Below, piece by piece: positions 51,612-60,678 of a stretch of 64,000 bases of DNA (positions within the stretch are counted from its first letter, which is position 1; each line of letters begins with the position of its first letter). The translations under genes were made by a program, and so were the position numbers. The notes beneath the pieces are model-generated. The model was not told where the DNA came from. It saw only the letters and a list, made by a program, of their open reading frames with translations, and did no database searches. The stretch covers positions 3,844,001-3,908,000 of the forward strand of contig CBDFGV010000003.1 in NCBI GenBank assembly GCA_965247245.1, in the 5' to 3' direction. The stretch comes from Tectiglobus sp965247245 (lineage in GTDB: Bacteria > Pseudomonadota > Alphaproteobacteria > Rhizobiales > Hyphomicrobiaceae).

Positions 51612-52838
51612 ATGGAAAAGATTCAACCGGGGGCGGACGTATTCTTCCTCCTGATGGGGGCAATCCTCGTATTTGCAATGCATGGAGGGTTTGCCTTCCT
51701 TGAAGTCGGCACGGTGCGCCGCAAGAATCAGGTCAACGCGCTCTGTAAGATCCTCGTCGACTTTGCGATCTCCACCGTCGTTTACTTCTTCATCGGCTAC
51801 GGCGTTGCCTATGGCGTGAATTTCCTGATGAGCGCCAAGGACATCTCGGGCGCGGCCGAAGGCTTCGACGGCAACGGACTGAGCCTGGTCAAGTTCTTCT
51901 TCCTGTGTACGTTTGCAGCGGCCATTCCCGCGATCATCTCGGGCGGCATTGCTGAGAGGGCCAAATTCCTACCGCAGTGTGTCGCGACGGCTCTCCTTGT
52001 CGGTCTCTGTTATCCGTTCTTTGAAGGCATTGTCTGGAACGGCAACTTCGGCATGCAGAGCGGTGTATTCGGCGGGGTGTTCGGAGCCGACTTCCACGAC
52101 TTTGCCGGTTCTGTCGTGGTGCATGGCTTCGGTGGCTGGGCAGCCTTGGCAGCCGTGATTGTGCTGGGCGCGCGATCGGGTCGCTATCGCGCAGATGGTT
52201 CGGCCCAGGGCATTCCACCATCATCCATTCCCTGGCTCGCTCTCGGCTCATGGCTGCTTTGCATCGGCTGGTTCGGCTTCAATGTTATGAGTGCACAGTC
52301 GCTCGAAGGCGTATCGGGTCTGGTCGCCATGAACTCCCTGCTTGCCATGGCGGGCGGAATTCTGGCAGCCGTTATCGCGGGCCGTAACGACCCGGGCTTT
52401 GTCCACAATGGCGCCTTGGCCGGCCTTGTTGCTGTCTGCGCAGGTTCAGACTTGATGCACCCGATCGGCTCATTCATCACCGGTGCCGTTGCTGGCGTCA
52501 TATTCGTCTATTTCTTCCAGATCGCATCCAACACCTGGAAAATTGACGATGTCCTGGGTGTCTGGCCACTGCACGGTCTCTGTGGTGTCTGGGGCGGTAT
52601 CGCGTGCGGAATCTTCGGCCTTGAAGCACTGGGCGGCCTCGGCGGTGTCAGTCTGATGAGCCAGATTGCCGGCAGTGTCATAGGCGCAGCAGCTGGATTT
52701 ATCGCGGGCTTCATCGTGTTCACGATTGTCGACAAGCTATTCGGCTTCCGCATGAGTGAAGAAGACGAAGCCCGCGGCGCCGACCTCGCAATCCATAACA
52801 TCAGCGCGAACCCGGAGGATGATATGGCAGGCCGTTAA
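51612..52838 (+). CDS. Ammonium transporter Amt
   Basis: 408 aa, about 11 helices. The Amt wording is clear: GADVFFLLMGAILVFAMHGGFAFLEVG, VRRKNQVNALCKILVDFAIST, DFAGSVVVHGFGGWAALAAVIVLGARSGRY, WLALGSWLLCIGWFGFNVMSA and GVWPLHGLCGVWGGIACGIFG, which include the two pore histidines. There is no glnK next to it, unlike the amtB at 61 kb. This is a separate Amt subtype, probably with distinct affinity. A hairpin terminator follows. Confidence 0.94.
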   Translation: MEKIQPGADVFFLLMGAILVFAMHGGFAFLEVGTVRRKNQVNALCKILVDFAISTVVYFFIGYGVAYGVNFLMSAKDISGAAEGFDGNGLSLVKFFFLCTFAAAIPAIISGGIAERAKFLPQCVATALLVGLCYPFFEGIVWNGNFGMQSGVFGGVFGADFHDFAGSVVVHGFGGWAALAAVIVLGARSGRYRADGSAQGIPPSSIPWLALGSWLLCIGWFGFNVMSAQSLEGVSGLVAMNSLLAMAGGILAAVIAGRNDPGFVHNGALAGLVAVCAGSDLMHPIGSFITGAVAGVIFVYFFQIASNTWKIDDVLGVWPLHGLCGVWGGIACGIFGLEALGGLGGVSLMSQIAGSVIGAAAGFIAGFIVFTIVDKLFGFRMSEEDEARGADLAIHNISANPEDDMAGR

Positions 52839-52872
52839 TTGATCGGTAAGCCATTCGCATCTAGAGCACAGG

Positions 52873-52912
52873 CGGCTCCGCAGACGTTCCAGCGCTGCGG
52901 AGCCGTAGTCTT
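52873..52912 (+). terminator. Terminator after amt
   Basis: CGGCTCCGCAG (52873-52883) and CTGCGGAGCCG (52895-52905) give an 11-bp perfect stem with an 11-base loop, followed by TAGTCTTTT. It lies 34 bp after the stop of amt. The tract of T is short. Confidence 0.75.
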
Positions 52913-52976
52913 TTGTAGTTTGGTCCGTTCTCGCCTATCAATGTAGGCGAATGACAGGATTGCAGAGGGACGGAAG

Positions 52977-54212
52977 ATGGGCACAGCAAAGAAAGCGCCA
53001 CGAGCCGCTGCTGAAGTGAGTGTTGAGCCCGAACACGTCGGGGTATCTTCCGCGCGGCTTGATGTTCTGCGCGCAGCCATGCAGCGGGAGGTTGACGAGG
53101 CGCGTATCCCTGGGTGTGTTCTCGCCATCGCGCGGCAGGGCCAAATGCTGTTCCACGAGGCTTTTGGCTATAGCGATCCGGCCGCCAAGACCAAAATGAC
53201 GACCGACACGCTGTTCTCGATCGCCTCGATGACCAAGCCTGTTGTATCTGTCGCTACGCTGCAGCTTTTCGAGCAGGGCCGTCTGCTGCTTGGCGACGGA
53301 ATCTCGGAACATTTGGCAGAGCTTGGTGACCTCAGGGTTGGTGAAGTCGCACGGCACGGCACACTCGTCACGCGCCCTGCGACGCGCCAGCCGACAGTCC
53401 AGGACTTGCTTCGCCATACATCCGGCCTGACTTACCAAAACCGCGGAACGTCTGCGGTCTACCAGCGCTATCCTGGCTCGTCTGCTTCGGCTCCCAATCT
53501 GCTGACGACTGATGAGATGCTGGCGACGCTGTCTGAGTGTCCATTACTTTTCGATCCGGGCACAAAGTGGGAATACGGTTTCTCAACCGACGTGCTCGGC
53601 TTCATTGTCGAGAGACTGTCCGAACAGCAGCTTGGCGCTTACTTGCAAGACAACATTTTTGCGCCGCTGGGGATGGCCGATACAAGCTTCGAGCTATCCG
53701 AAGAGGGGCTTCAGCGCTATGCGAAGACCTTCGAAAAGGACCCACTGACGGGAACGAAGCCGGTTGTCCTCCATACCGACGGCCAGACCAAACACTGGCA
53801 GGCCGGCGGTGCTGGGCTGGTCTCAACATCGTCCGACTACATGGCCTTTGCCCAGATGCTGCTGCAAGGCGGCGGAGGCGGCACATCACATGTCCTCGGT
53901 CGAAAAACAATCGAGCTCATGACCTCGGACCACTTGGGACCAGAGATCGACAATCGCATTGCCGATACAATGGATCCGGCTTGCGAAGGCTATGGCTTCG
54001 GGCTTGGTGTCGCCGTACGCCGCGGCGACGGCTTGGCGGCAAGTGCTGGCACCGCCGGTGATTTTTATTGGTCCGGTGTCTACGGCACTTATTTTTGGGT
54101 CGACCCGATCGAAGAAATGGCAGTCGTCTTTATGGCGGCCTGCCCGGGCCTTATGCGCCTGCGATATCGCCAGCTGGCAAGGGCTTTGGTCTATCAGGCC
54201 ATCGTCGACTAG
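52977..54212 (+). CDS. Class C beta-lactamase-fold serine hydrolase
   Basis: 411 aa. Nucleophile motif SIASMTKPV (SxxK), then the YxN-like YGFSTDVLG, and GGAGLVSTSSDYMAFAQMLLQGG. Family: EstB/AmpC-like hydrolases and D-peptidases, which are mostly esterases or peptidases and only sometimes beta-lactamases. No clear signal peptide, so probably cytosolic. It sits between amt and ftsK with its own start. Confidence 0.88.
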   Translation: MGTAKKAPRAAAEVSVEPEHVGVSSARLDVLRAAMQREVDEARIPGCVLAIARQGQMLFHEAFGYSDPAAKTKMTTDTLFSIASMTKPVVSVATLQLFEQGRLLLGDGISEHLAELGDLRVGEVARHGTLVTRPATRQPTVQDLLRHTSGLTYQNRGTSAVYQRYPGSSASAPNLLTTDEMLATLSECPLLFDPGTKWEYGFSTDVLGFIVERLSEQQLGAYLQDNIFAPLGMADTSFELSEEGLQRYAKTFEKDPLTGTKPVVLHTDGQTKHWQAGGAGLVSTSSDYMAFAQMLLQGGGGGTSHVLGRKTIELMTSDHLGPEIDNRIADTMDPACEGYGFGLGVAVRRGDGLAASAGTAGDFYWSGVYGTYFWVDPIEEMAVVFMAACPGLMRLRYRQLARALVYQAIVD

Positions 54213-54412
54213 TCGCTGCAACTTTTCGACTGATCCAAAATGGGTCACTGCGTTACGAACTGTCAACTGACTAATAACGCGTTGGCAACGCTGTTTATCT
54301 AAAAATCGAAGTAGTTCGGAAGTTTGGCTGGTGGGGCAGTCGGGCAAGGTGCCCGTATTGCCCGTGAGTCGTGCAGCGGCTTGGCCAGTCCTTTGCCAAT
54401 GGTTCATGCGTA

Positions 54413-56788
54413 ATGGCATCTAAGAAGTACTATCATCCGCACAAGAAGTTTCTGCCGACGCCCCTGGAGGATCTCTTGCTGGGATGGTTGCGTCGGATTG
54501 GCGGCGCGGCGATCTTGCTCGTCAGCGCTGCTCTATGGCTGTCATTGCTGACATGGTCGGCTACGGACCCGAGCCTGAGTGTTATCAGCAGCCAGCCGCC
54601 CAACAATGCCTTGGGTCCACTTGGCGCTGCGCTCGCGGATCTCTTGCTCAACACAATTGGTCTGAGCGCGGTGTTCGTTCTGGTCTGTTGCTTTGTTTGG
54701 GGGCTGCAGCTGCTCTTGTCGGAGCGTGTCGAAGGCTTTCAGGTGCGCGTGTTCTTCGCCGCGGTTGCTTTGGTTGGCATAGCCGGTGGCAGTTCAGCGT
54801 TGCCGACCGCCGAAGGTTGGTTGTTCCACCACGGCTACGGCGGCATCATTGGCGATGTCATCCTGAACTTGTTTGTTGGACTGCTGGCGCAGTTCCAAGT
54901 CTCCTTCGCAAATACCATTGCAGGGCTGGCGCTCTTCGCGTTTGGCTTTTGGGCGTTCTCTCGCGCCATCGGACTTGATCGCAAGCACATCTTCTTAATT
55001 ATTCGCCCCCAGAGCCGGGCCCAAGACCGTAACCAGAGCCGCCCTCAGAACGTGAAGCAGGACGAGCCTGCCCGTACTGACGCTCACTCATTGACTAAGT
55101 CAGCGTTTGGTGCGGCGACCTCTGCCATGTGGGGATCTTACGGCTCAAAAGCATCAGAGACGGACACTTCGCATGAGACGGCGGCAGAAGAAATCGAGCC
55201 GCCATCCCTCTCCCCGATCGCAAAGCCGAAGCAAGAGGCAACCGCAAAGCGCAAGCCTGATCCAGTCCGGGAAGCCGACGATACAATAATGGGGCTGAAG
55301 AGCAGGCTTGAAGCATCCGTTGAAGAAGCTTCCGTTGATCACGACGCCAAGCGAATTGCCCAAATCTTTGCTCCCGAAGGCGGCAGTCAGGACAAGCAGC
55401 CAGTGCAGCCCGAATTGCCGTTTCAGCAGGCGCACCAGCCGCGTCCGCCCCGTGACCGCGATTTGCCAAGCTTCCTGCTCAGTGAACAGGACGATGACGC
55501 GGACTTTGTTGTTGAAGAAGTCGTGGCCATCGCCGAGGACTACAAGCAGCCAAGCCTCGAAGAACTCAATGAGCCAGAACCAGTTGCCATTGAGCAGCAA
55601 AATGCTGTTCTCGAGCACCGCGCAACAGCGGCAAAGTTGAAGCGCGTTCTAGCGGATTTCCGGATCACGGGTGACATCGCGGATGTCAAAAAGGGCCCGA
55701 TGATCACGCTGTTCGAGTTTGTTCCATCAGCCGGCATCAAAGCGTCCCGCGTTGTCGCTCTAGCCGATGACATCGCCCGCTCGATGAGCGCTGCGTCAGC
55801 ACGCATCTCGGCAATGCCGGGACGCAATGCACTGGCCATCGAATTGCCCAATGAGCAGCGCGATACAATCGCTCTCAAGACGTTGTTCAACAGCGAGGCA
55901 TTCCAGGCGACGGACGCACGATTGCCGCTGATGCTCGGCGTTGACATTGTTGGCGAGCCGATTGTGACCGATCTCTCGCGGATGCCTCACCTGCTCGTCG
56001 CGGGGACGACCGGCTCCGGGAAGTCGGTTGGCATCAACGCGATGATCCTATCGCTGCTCTATCGCAAGACCCCGCAGGACTGCAAATTCCTGATGATCGA
56101 TCCAAAAATGCTGGAGCTCTCGGCCTACAACGGCATCCCGCACATGCTGGCACCGGTCGTTACAGATCCTGCAGAGGCCGTTGACGCGTTGCGCTGGGCC
56201 GTTGGCGAGATGGAAGAGCGTTACAAGCGGATGGCGGATCTCGGCGTTCGCAACATTGACAGCTACAACAAGCGCGTGGCCGCCGCGCGAAATGGCGAAG
56301 CGTTTGATGTACAGACTGGTTTCGATCCGGTCAGCCGATCAGCAACTTTCGAAACACGCTTTGTCAACCTCGAGCCGATGCCCAACATCGTCATCGTGGT
56401 CGATGAGTTCGCCGACCTCATGAGCGTCGCCGGCAAGGAAGTCGAAGCCGCTATGCAGCGCCTCGCACAAATGGCGCGGGCGGCGGGTATGCACCTGATC
56501 ATGGCCACGCAACGACCGTCGGTCGATGTGATTACGGGCACACTGAAAGCGAATTTCCCAGCTCGCCTGGCTTACCGCGTTGCTTCTAAGATCGACAGCC
56601 GGACCATCCTTCAGGAACAGGGTGCTGAGCAATTGCTTGGTCAAGGCGACATGCTGTTATCGTTGGCTGGCCAGTCACTGCTCCGCATTCACGGCCCGAT
56701 GGTCACGGAAGAAGAGATCGAAGCGGTCACACGATCGCTGCGCTCAGAGGGCGGCTCGAAATTCGGTCGGGTTGCGCAGGCTGCATAG
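54413..56788 (+). CDS. ftsK: DNA translocase FtsK (no C-terminal gamma domain)
   Basis: 791 aa from the ATG at 54413 (MASKKYYHPHKKFLPTPLE); a GTG at 54371 is possible. Four N-terminal membrane helices (about residues 30-200), a polar linker, then the RecA-like motor: Walker A AGTTGSGKSVGINAMI and Walker B IVIVVDEFADLM, followed by ATQRPSVDVITGTLKANFPARLAYRVASKIDSRTIL. The sequence ends GPMVTEEEIEAVTRSLRSEGGSKFGRVAQAA, with no winged-helix gamma domain to read KOPS signals. It is followed after 264 bp by lolA, the usual neighbour in Hyphomicrobiales. Confidence 0.92.
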   Translation: MASKKYYHPHKKFLPTPLEDLLLGWLRRIGGAAILLVSAALWLSLLTWSATDPSLSVISSQPPNNALGPLGAALADLLLNTIGLSAVFVLVCCFVWGLQLLLSERVEGFQVRVFFAAVALVGIAGGSSALPTAEGWLFHHGYGGIIGDVILNLFVGLLAQFQVSFANTIAGLALFAFGFWAFSRAIGLDRKHIFLIIRPQSRAQDRNQSRPQNVKQDEPARTDAHSLTKSAFGAATSAMWGSYGSKASETDTSHETAAEEIEPPSLSPIAKPKQEATAKRKPDPVREADDTIMGLKSRLEASVEEASVDHDAKRIAQIFAPEGGSQDKQPVQPELPFQQAHQPRPPRDRDLPSFLLSEQDDDADFVVEEVVAIAEDYKQPSLEELNEPEPVAIEQQNAVLEHRATAAKLKRVLADFRITGDIADVKKGPMITLFEFVPSAGIKASRVVALADDIARSMSAASARISAMPGRNALAIELPNEQRDTIALKTLFNSEAFQATDARLPLMLGVDIVGEPIVTDLSRMPHLLVAGTTGSGKSVGINAMILSLLYRKTPQDCKFLMIDPKMLELSAYNGIPHMLAPVVTDPAEAVDALRWAVGEMEERYKRMADLGVRNIDSYNKRVAAARNGEAFDVQTGFDPVSRSATFETRFVNLEPMPNIVIVVDEFADLMSVAGKEVEAAMQRLAQMARAAGMHLIMATQRPSVDVITGTLKANFPARLAYRVASKIDSRTILQEQGAEQLLGQGDMLLSLAGQSLLRIHGPMVTEEEIEAVTRSLRSEGGSKFGRVAQAA

Positions 56789-57052
56789 CTCGGCAATCCG
56801 AAATCCATCACAGCATCTCGCAGTGTGGCGCATACAACAAATAACCCACAGGCGCCACACCTGGCGAGGTCGCTTTTACTTGTCCTTGCAACGCGTATGA
56901 CGTAGAGCGTGCGCCGAGGGCACGATAAGGCTTTCAAGTAATTCCAGTTTGCGTAGTCGCTGGCCACAGCACAGTTGCCCTCGTGTGGTCGCAAAGATGG
57001 GGAATTGAAGCTGGTGAGGGCGACCGGCTCAATGCAATGCAACGAGGGATGA

Positions 57053-57787
57053 ATGGCTTATACGCGCTATGGCTTTTTGGGTGGCATCGAGCGACTACCG
57101 GTTGCGCTATATCTCGCCGCAATGATGTTATTTCTGGCGGCACCGGTTCATGCCCAGAAGAAGCCAGCAACCAATCCGGTCGGCGCGGGTTGGGACAGTA
57201 AGGTCAAAGCTGCCGATGGCGCGGCCGGACAGTCCTTCACGGATGAACAAACCGCTGCCATCAAAGCCGTCAACGACTACTTCAATGCACTGCAAAACCT
57301 CAAGGGCCGCTTCGAGCAGCTTGATCCGGACAAGAAGAAGACGAAGGGCAAGTTCTTCGTGAACAAGCCGGGTAAGTTTCGCTTCGACTACGCGCGTCCA
57401 AGCCGCAAAGTTGTTGTTTCTGATGGAAGATTCCTGGCGATCCAGGACCTAGATCTGCGTAACGAAGACGTCTATGAGCTTGATAACACGCCGTTTCGAA
57501 TCTTGCTTCGTGCGGACGTCGATCTCTTGCGCGATGCGAGAATTATTCAGGTTGAGCATAGTCCGGAAGCGATCTCTGTGACTCTCTCTGACAAAGACCC
57601 AGATGCTGCTGGCCACTTAACCGTAATCCTCACCCGGCAACCAGAGACGACGCTGGCCGGCTGGATTACCTATGATGCACAAGGTCTGCAAACAAAGGTG
57701 GATGTCTCAGAGTTAACCAAGCCAGAAAAGCTCGATCCGGCAATATTCAAGCGCCAGGACTTCTTCAGAGATGCTGTTCGGCAGTAG
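57053..57787 (+). CDS. lolA: Outer membrane lipoprotein carrier LolA
   Basis: 244 aa. Signal peptide (LPVALYLAAMMLFLAAPVHAQ), then a LolA-type core: DYFNALQNLKGRFEQLDPDKKKTKGKFFVNKPGKFRFDYARPSRKVVVSDGRFLAIQDLDL. The later segment has the family's VILTRQPETTLAGWITYDAQGLQTKV. Periplasmic chaperone that carries lipoproteins to the outer membrane. Start ATG 57053 after GAGGG. Confidence 0.93.
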   Translation: MAYTRYGFLGGIERLPVALYLAAMMLFLAAPVHAQKKPATNPVGAGWDSKVKAADGAAGQSFTDEQTAAIKAVNDYFNALQNLKGRFEQLDPDKKKTKGKFFVNKPGKFRFDYARPSRKVVVSDGRFLAIQDLDLRNEDVYELDNTPFRILLRADVDLLRDARIIQVEHSPEAISVTLSDKDPDAAGHLTVILTRQPETTLAGWITYDAQGLQTKVDVSELTKPEKLDPAIFKRQDFFRDAVRQ

Positions 57788-58030
57788 CGATAGGTGCCAG
57801 AATCCTGTTGCCATGTCGGAGCTCGAGCCGCTACAGTATTGATAACGGCTCCATAAGTTGCCCTTGCGAGAGGGCGTCGTCGGTACTGTTGCGCTCAAAG
57901 CGAATCAAGTGGCCTGATCACAACATCCAACTGATTGGTGGTGGATAACTCTGTTACAATTGGTAACAATTTAGTGATCATCTCCATTGGATATTGTTGA
58001 AACATCCCATTTTGCGCTTATATGTAGGCA

Positions 58031-58173
58031 GGCAGATGGCATCACCCCATATCGGTAGTGCCCCCCGTCTAGCCGACGATGTCCATCTGGTGCACCGGTA
58101 TCCCTCCCGGTGCTAGCGCAATTAGCGCATCGCGCCCAACTCTCTCCCCCCGAGCGTTGGGCGCTTTCTATTT
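58031..58173 (+). ncRNA. Candidate structured sRNA with C-rich hairpin loops
   Basis: No gene explains this part of the 524-bp gap after lolA. A promoter TTGAAA (57997-58002) and TATATG (58019-58024) with a 16-base gap predicts a start near 58031. Then follow a hairpin with stem TCGG-TAG/CTA-CCGA (58052-58076, loop TGCCCCCCGT), a 7-bp stem GCACCGG/CCGGTGC (58092-58113, loop TATCCCTC), a small GCGC-aatta-GCGC-like hairpin (58116-58128), and a 9-bp stem GCGCCCAAC/GTTGGGCGC (58132-58164, loop TCTCTCCCCCCGAGC) followed by TTTCTATTT. Loops rich in CCTCCC or CCCCCC resemble the anti-Shine-Dalgarno loops of alphaproteobacterial cuckoo/alpha-r14-type sRNAs. This is a reading, not a database match. 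Confidence 0.6.
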
Positions 58174-58311
58174 GGGCTAGAGGTTGTGGTCCCTCGAACA
58201 ACTTTGGGTATCGCCAAATCGATGTTGCGAAGTGCCCTTGGGCTCAGCATGAGCACCGTTCGAGAGCTTGCGACTTGTCTGCGCTAAGCGAGCACTCCTG
58301 GTTCTCTGACC

Positions 58312-58800
58312 CTACCTCAGTTGGGCTGGTGCATCCTGTTCGCCACCACCTGAGAAGTCTGATTCGATCCGGCGCATTTCAGCAATCATGTTGTTCAGTC
58401 GAGAGCTGACCCGTCGCACGAGATGATCTGTCATTTCCGGATCTTGGGCGAGCTCTTCCAGCATTTCGCTCCGATTGATGAGCAGAGCCTTTGTCTGGAT
58501 TCGAGCCTTGAACGTTGCTGGGTGCTCAAAATCATCAATAAACATGGCCATCTCGCCCAGCATCTTGCCGCCTTGATCGCCTTCAAAATCTGCGTCCGCA
58601 CCAACGCCTGCGATGCAGTCAATCTCCCCCTCAACGATCAGAATAGCCTGGTCGCTCGTCTCGCCCTGAACCGCGATGTCGTCACCGGGTTGGAACAGAA
58701 CCCGCTCGGTCCGGCGCGAAATGCGCTCGAGTTGGTCGGCGCTCAGTCCTTGAAAAATGTCTGCTCGCGCAATGTGCGCAGAAAGGGGTGCTTGGGTCAT
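58312..58800 (-). CDS. Stand-alone cyclic nucleotide-binding domain protein
   Basis: 162 aa. CRP-like cNMP-binding core: ADIFQGLSADQLERISRRTERVLFQPGDDIAVQGETSDQAILIVEGEIDCI...GKMLGEMAMFIDDFEHPATFKARIQTKALLINRSEML. The C-terminal part is a helix without the HTH of a true CRP. Unusually, the phosphate-binding cassette (GE..A...) is recognisable only in part as GEMAMF. It may act as a cNMP sensor or a remnant regulator. It stands alone and points towards the sRNA candidate. Confidence 0.82.
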   Translation of the reverse strand: MTQAPLSAHIARADIFQGLSADQLERISRRTERVLFQPGDDIAVQGETSDQAILIVEGEIDCIAGVGADADFEGDQGGKMLGEMAMFIDDFEHPATFKARIQTKALLINRSEMLEELAQDPEMTDHLVRRVSSRLNNMIAEMRRIESDFSGGGEQDAPAQLR

Positions 58801-59076
58801 ATAACTGGTTACCTCGATCTAGTTTGACGCTGCCCAGGTACGAGGAACAAGTGGGCACAGAAGTGCAGTGATGGATCTACTATTTGAAGAGAATCCAATG
58901 ATTCGAGACGACTAGTCCAGGCCCCAGGAAAGCTTGTGTATGCGTACTGGATAGCTTTCTCATCGGCGCCACATCCAGCGGTGATCCACCAGTCCATTTT
59001 ACAAGCGTGTTCAACGCCTAGCGACGGTGTACTCTCGTAGTGTCTGAGCAGAAGAGTTCATCAGAGAATGCAATGC
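58801..59076. other. Intergenic region upstream of the cNMP-binding protein
   Basis: About 280 bp between the cNMP-binding gene and the terminator of the response regulator. No supported ORF, tRNA or other element seen; it should carry the promoter of the cNMP-binding gene. Confidence 0.5.
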
Positions 59077-59106
59077 TAAAAACAAAGCGCCCGGTCTCCC
59101 GGGCGC
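59077..59106 (-). terminator. Rho-independent terminator of the response regulator
   Basis: On the minus strand GCGCCCGG (59106-59099) and CCGGGCGC (59094-59087) pair with a 4-base loop, followed by TTTGTTTTT. It lies about 54 bp after the stop. Confidence 0.85.
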
Positions 59107-59159
59107 CTTGTGACGGCTGATGCTCGTAAACTAGCGCTTGGCAGCGGCTCTGAGCCGGC

Positions 59160-59846
59160 TTACGGGACCAGCTTGTAACCGCCGGTCTCAGTGACCAGGA
59201 TCTCCGCGTTTGACGGGTCGCGCTCTATTTTCTGCCTGAGTCGGTAGATGTGCGTCTCAAGTGTGTGAGTGGTGACGCCGGCGTTGTACCCCCAAACCTC
59301 GTGCAGGAGCACATCGCGGGTTACAACCTTTTCGCCTGCCCGGTAGAGGTACTTCAGAATCGAAGTCTCTTTCTCGGTAAGCCGAACCTTCGATCCTGCT
59401 TCATCGACAAGCAGCTTGGAGGCGGGCTTAAAAGTGTAGTGGCCCAGTGAGAAGACCGCGTCTTCGCTTTGCTCATGCTGACGCAATTGCGCCCGGATCC
59501 GGGCTAATAGCACTGCAAATTTGAAAGGCTTCGTCACGTAGTCGTTCGCGCCAGCGTCAAGACCCAGGATCATATCTGCATCTGAGTCGTTGCCGGTAAG
59601 CATAATAATCGGGGCCTTGAAGCCATTCTTGCGCAAGACCTTGCAAGCTTCCCGACCATCCATGTCCGGTAACCCGACGTCTAAGATCATAAGATCAAAC
59701 CGATCGACCTTGGTTTGATCAATAGCAAGCGCTGCATTGTCAGCCGTCGTCACGTCAAACTCGTCATGCAGAGCCAACTGTTCACGCAAAGGTTCACGAA
59801 GGTCCTCGTCGTCGTCAACGATGAGAAGCTTGCGCGCAGTGCTCAT
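59160..59846 (-). CDS. OmpR-family response regulator (CenR-like)
   Basis: 228 aa from the ATG at 59846, with ACGGAG 7 bases upstream; the TTG at 59852 is rejected. Receiver domain: LLIVDDDEDLREPL, phospho-acceptor in LMILDVGLPDMDG, IIMLTGNDSDADMILGLDAGANDYVTKPFK. The winged-helix part has RLTEKETSILKYLYRAGEKVVTRDVLLHEVWGYNAGVTTHTLETHIYRLRQKIERDPSNAEILVTETGGYKLVP. The exact wording strongly recalls the essential envelope regulator CenR of Caulobacter and relatives, from memory only. No kinase is adjacent. Confidence 0.9.
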   Translation of the reverse strand: MSTARKLLIVDDDEDLREPLREQLALHDEFDVTTADNAALAIDQTKVDRFDLMILDVGLPDMDGREACKVLRKNGFKAPIIMLTGNDSDADMILGLDAGANDYVTKPFKFAVLLARIRAQLRQHEQSEDAVFSLGHYTFKPASKLLVDEAGSKVRLTEKETSILKYLYRAGEKVVTRDVLLHEVWGYNAGVTTHTLETHIYRLRQKIERDPSNAEILVTETGGYKLVP

Positions 59847-60075
59847 TGCCAATCTCCGTAAAAATCCGTCCGAATTCAGTCACAAATGGTACCACCAAGA
59901 CCGCCTAATCCCAAGGCCTAACGCTGTCAGTGGACTAGCTGTGATATAGGTACGTGTTCTGCGAATTGCCGGTTCAGCACCAATAAATTTGCCACACGAC
60001 GCGGTGACTGCACGTCAACGTGGCCGGCGCCGTTTGTAACTCGTCATGGTAAATTCAAATCCGACTGCGCGAGAT

Positions 60076-60396
60076 TCAACCAATTCCCGGCAAAAATACG
60101 CATCTGGCATGATAGCGGCCTTGCAGGTCGCTGAACACGCAAACGTGAGCATCGTTATCCTGCGATGGAAATTTTTCAAAATCCGGCGGCACCGTGACCT
60201 TAATATTCCCGGCTCTCATGCGCAGACTCCCATCCGGCAAGCGCTCGACGGAAGTCGCGCGGAAGCAGTCTTGCTCGTTACAGCATTCCTTTGGATACCA
60301 GAGATGCGCGTGCGCGGGTGTCGGGCTTAAAGATGCGAGCGCGGTGAGAGCCAGTGACACTGTCACAAAACAAAGCTGAGCCGCTCTATACCCCAT
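60076..60396 (-). CDS. Small secreted Cys-containing protein, unknown
   Basis: 106 aa from the ATG at 60396; the longer frame starts at TTG. A signal peptide (CFVTVSLALTALASLSPTPAHA) is followed by HLWYPKECCNEQDCFRATSVERLPDGSLRM. Cys pairs in ECCNEQDC and in DAHVCVFS...ARCVFLPG could form disulfides. The HxWYPxECCxxxDC wording looks like a recurring alphaproteobacterial small secreted protein, though I cannot name a family. Confidence 0.7.
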   Translation of the reverse strand: MGYRAAQLCFVTVSLALTALASLSPTPAHAHLWYPKECCNEQDCFRATSVERLPDGSLRMRAGNIKVTVPPDFEKFPSQDNDAHVCVFSDLQGRYHARCVFLPGIG

Positions 60397-60599
60397 GGCC
60401 AAAACATGCCTTCGCGCTTGTCATCAATAATTTCAGATTGGGTCAGGCAGTTTGGCGTTGGCAAGGCAAATCTGTGTGACGTCACTCGCTGCCTTCGAGA
60501 TTGCGAATGGTCTTCCGCAAGCTCAGTCGGAGTGCTCCCAGTTCTGGACCGTGCCTTGGTGGTCGCTGCGAAGGGGCAGGGGCGCAATGCCGAGCAGAC

Positions 60600-60630
60600 A
60601 AAAAAAGAGGGCCTGCGCGAACACAGGCCC
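60600..60630 (-). terminator. Rho-independent terminator of amtB
   Basis: On the minus strand GGGCCTG (60630-60624) and CAGGCCC (60615-60609) form a 7-bp stem with an 8-base loop, then TCTTTTTTT. It lies about 50 bp after the amtB stop. Confidence 0.9.
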
Positions 60631-60678
60631 AGTCAAGAGGCGCGGGGAGGGAGCTCCCCGCTTCCTGGGAGGACGTAG

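Noticed and set aside
52977..54212. A beta-lactamase resistance gene
   Set aside because: The SxxK and Y-containing motifs show the fold only; most members are esterases or peptidases, and there is no signal peptide.
58110..58409. 99-aa plus-strand ORF and 76-aa minus-strand ORF around 58.1 kb
   Set aside because: Both overlap the hairpin region, have no ribosome-binding sites or known motifs, and are better explained by the structured RNA candidate.
60363..60678. Several ORFs of 74-107 aa between the small secreted gene and amtB
   Set aside because: They overlap the amtB terminator and have Arg/Ser-rich shadow composition; none has a good ribosome-binding site.
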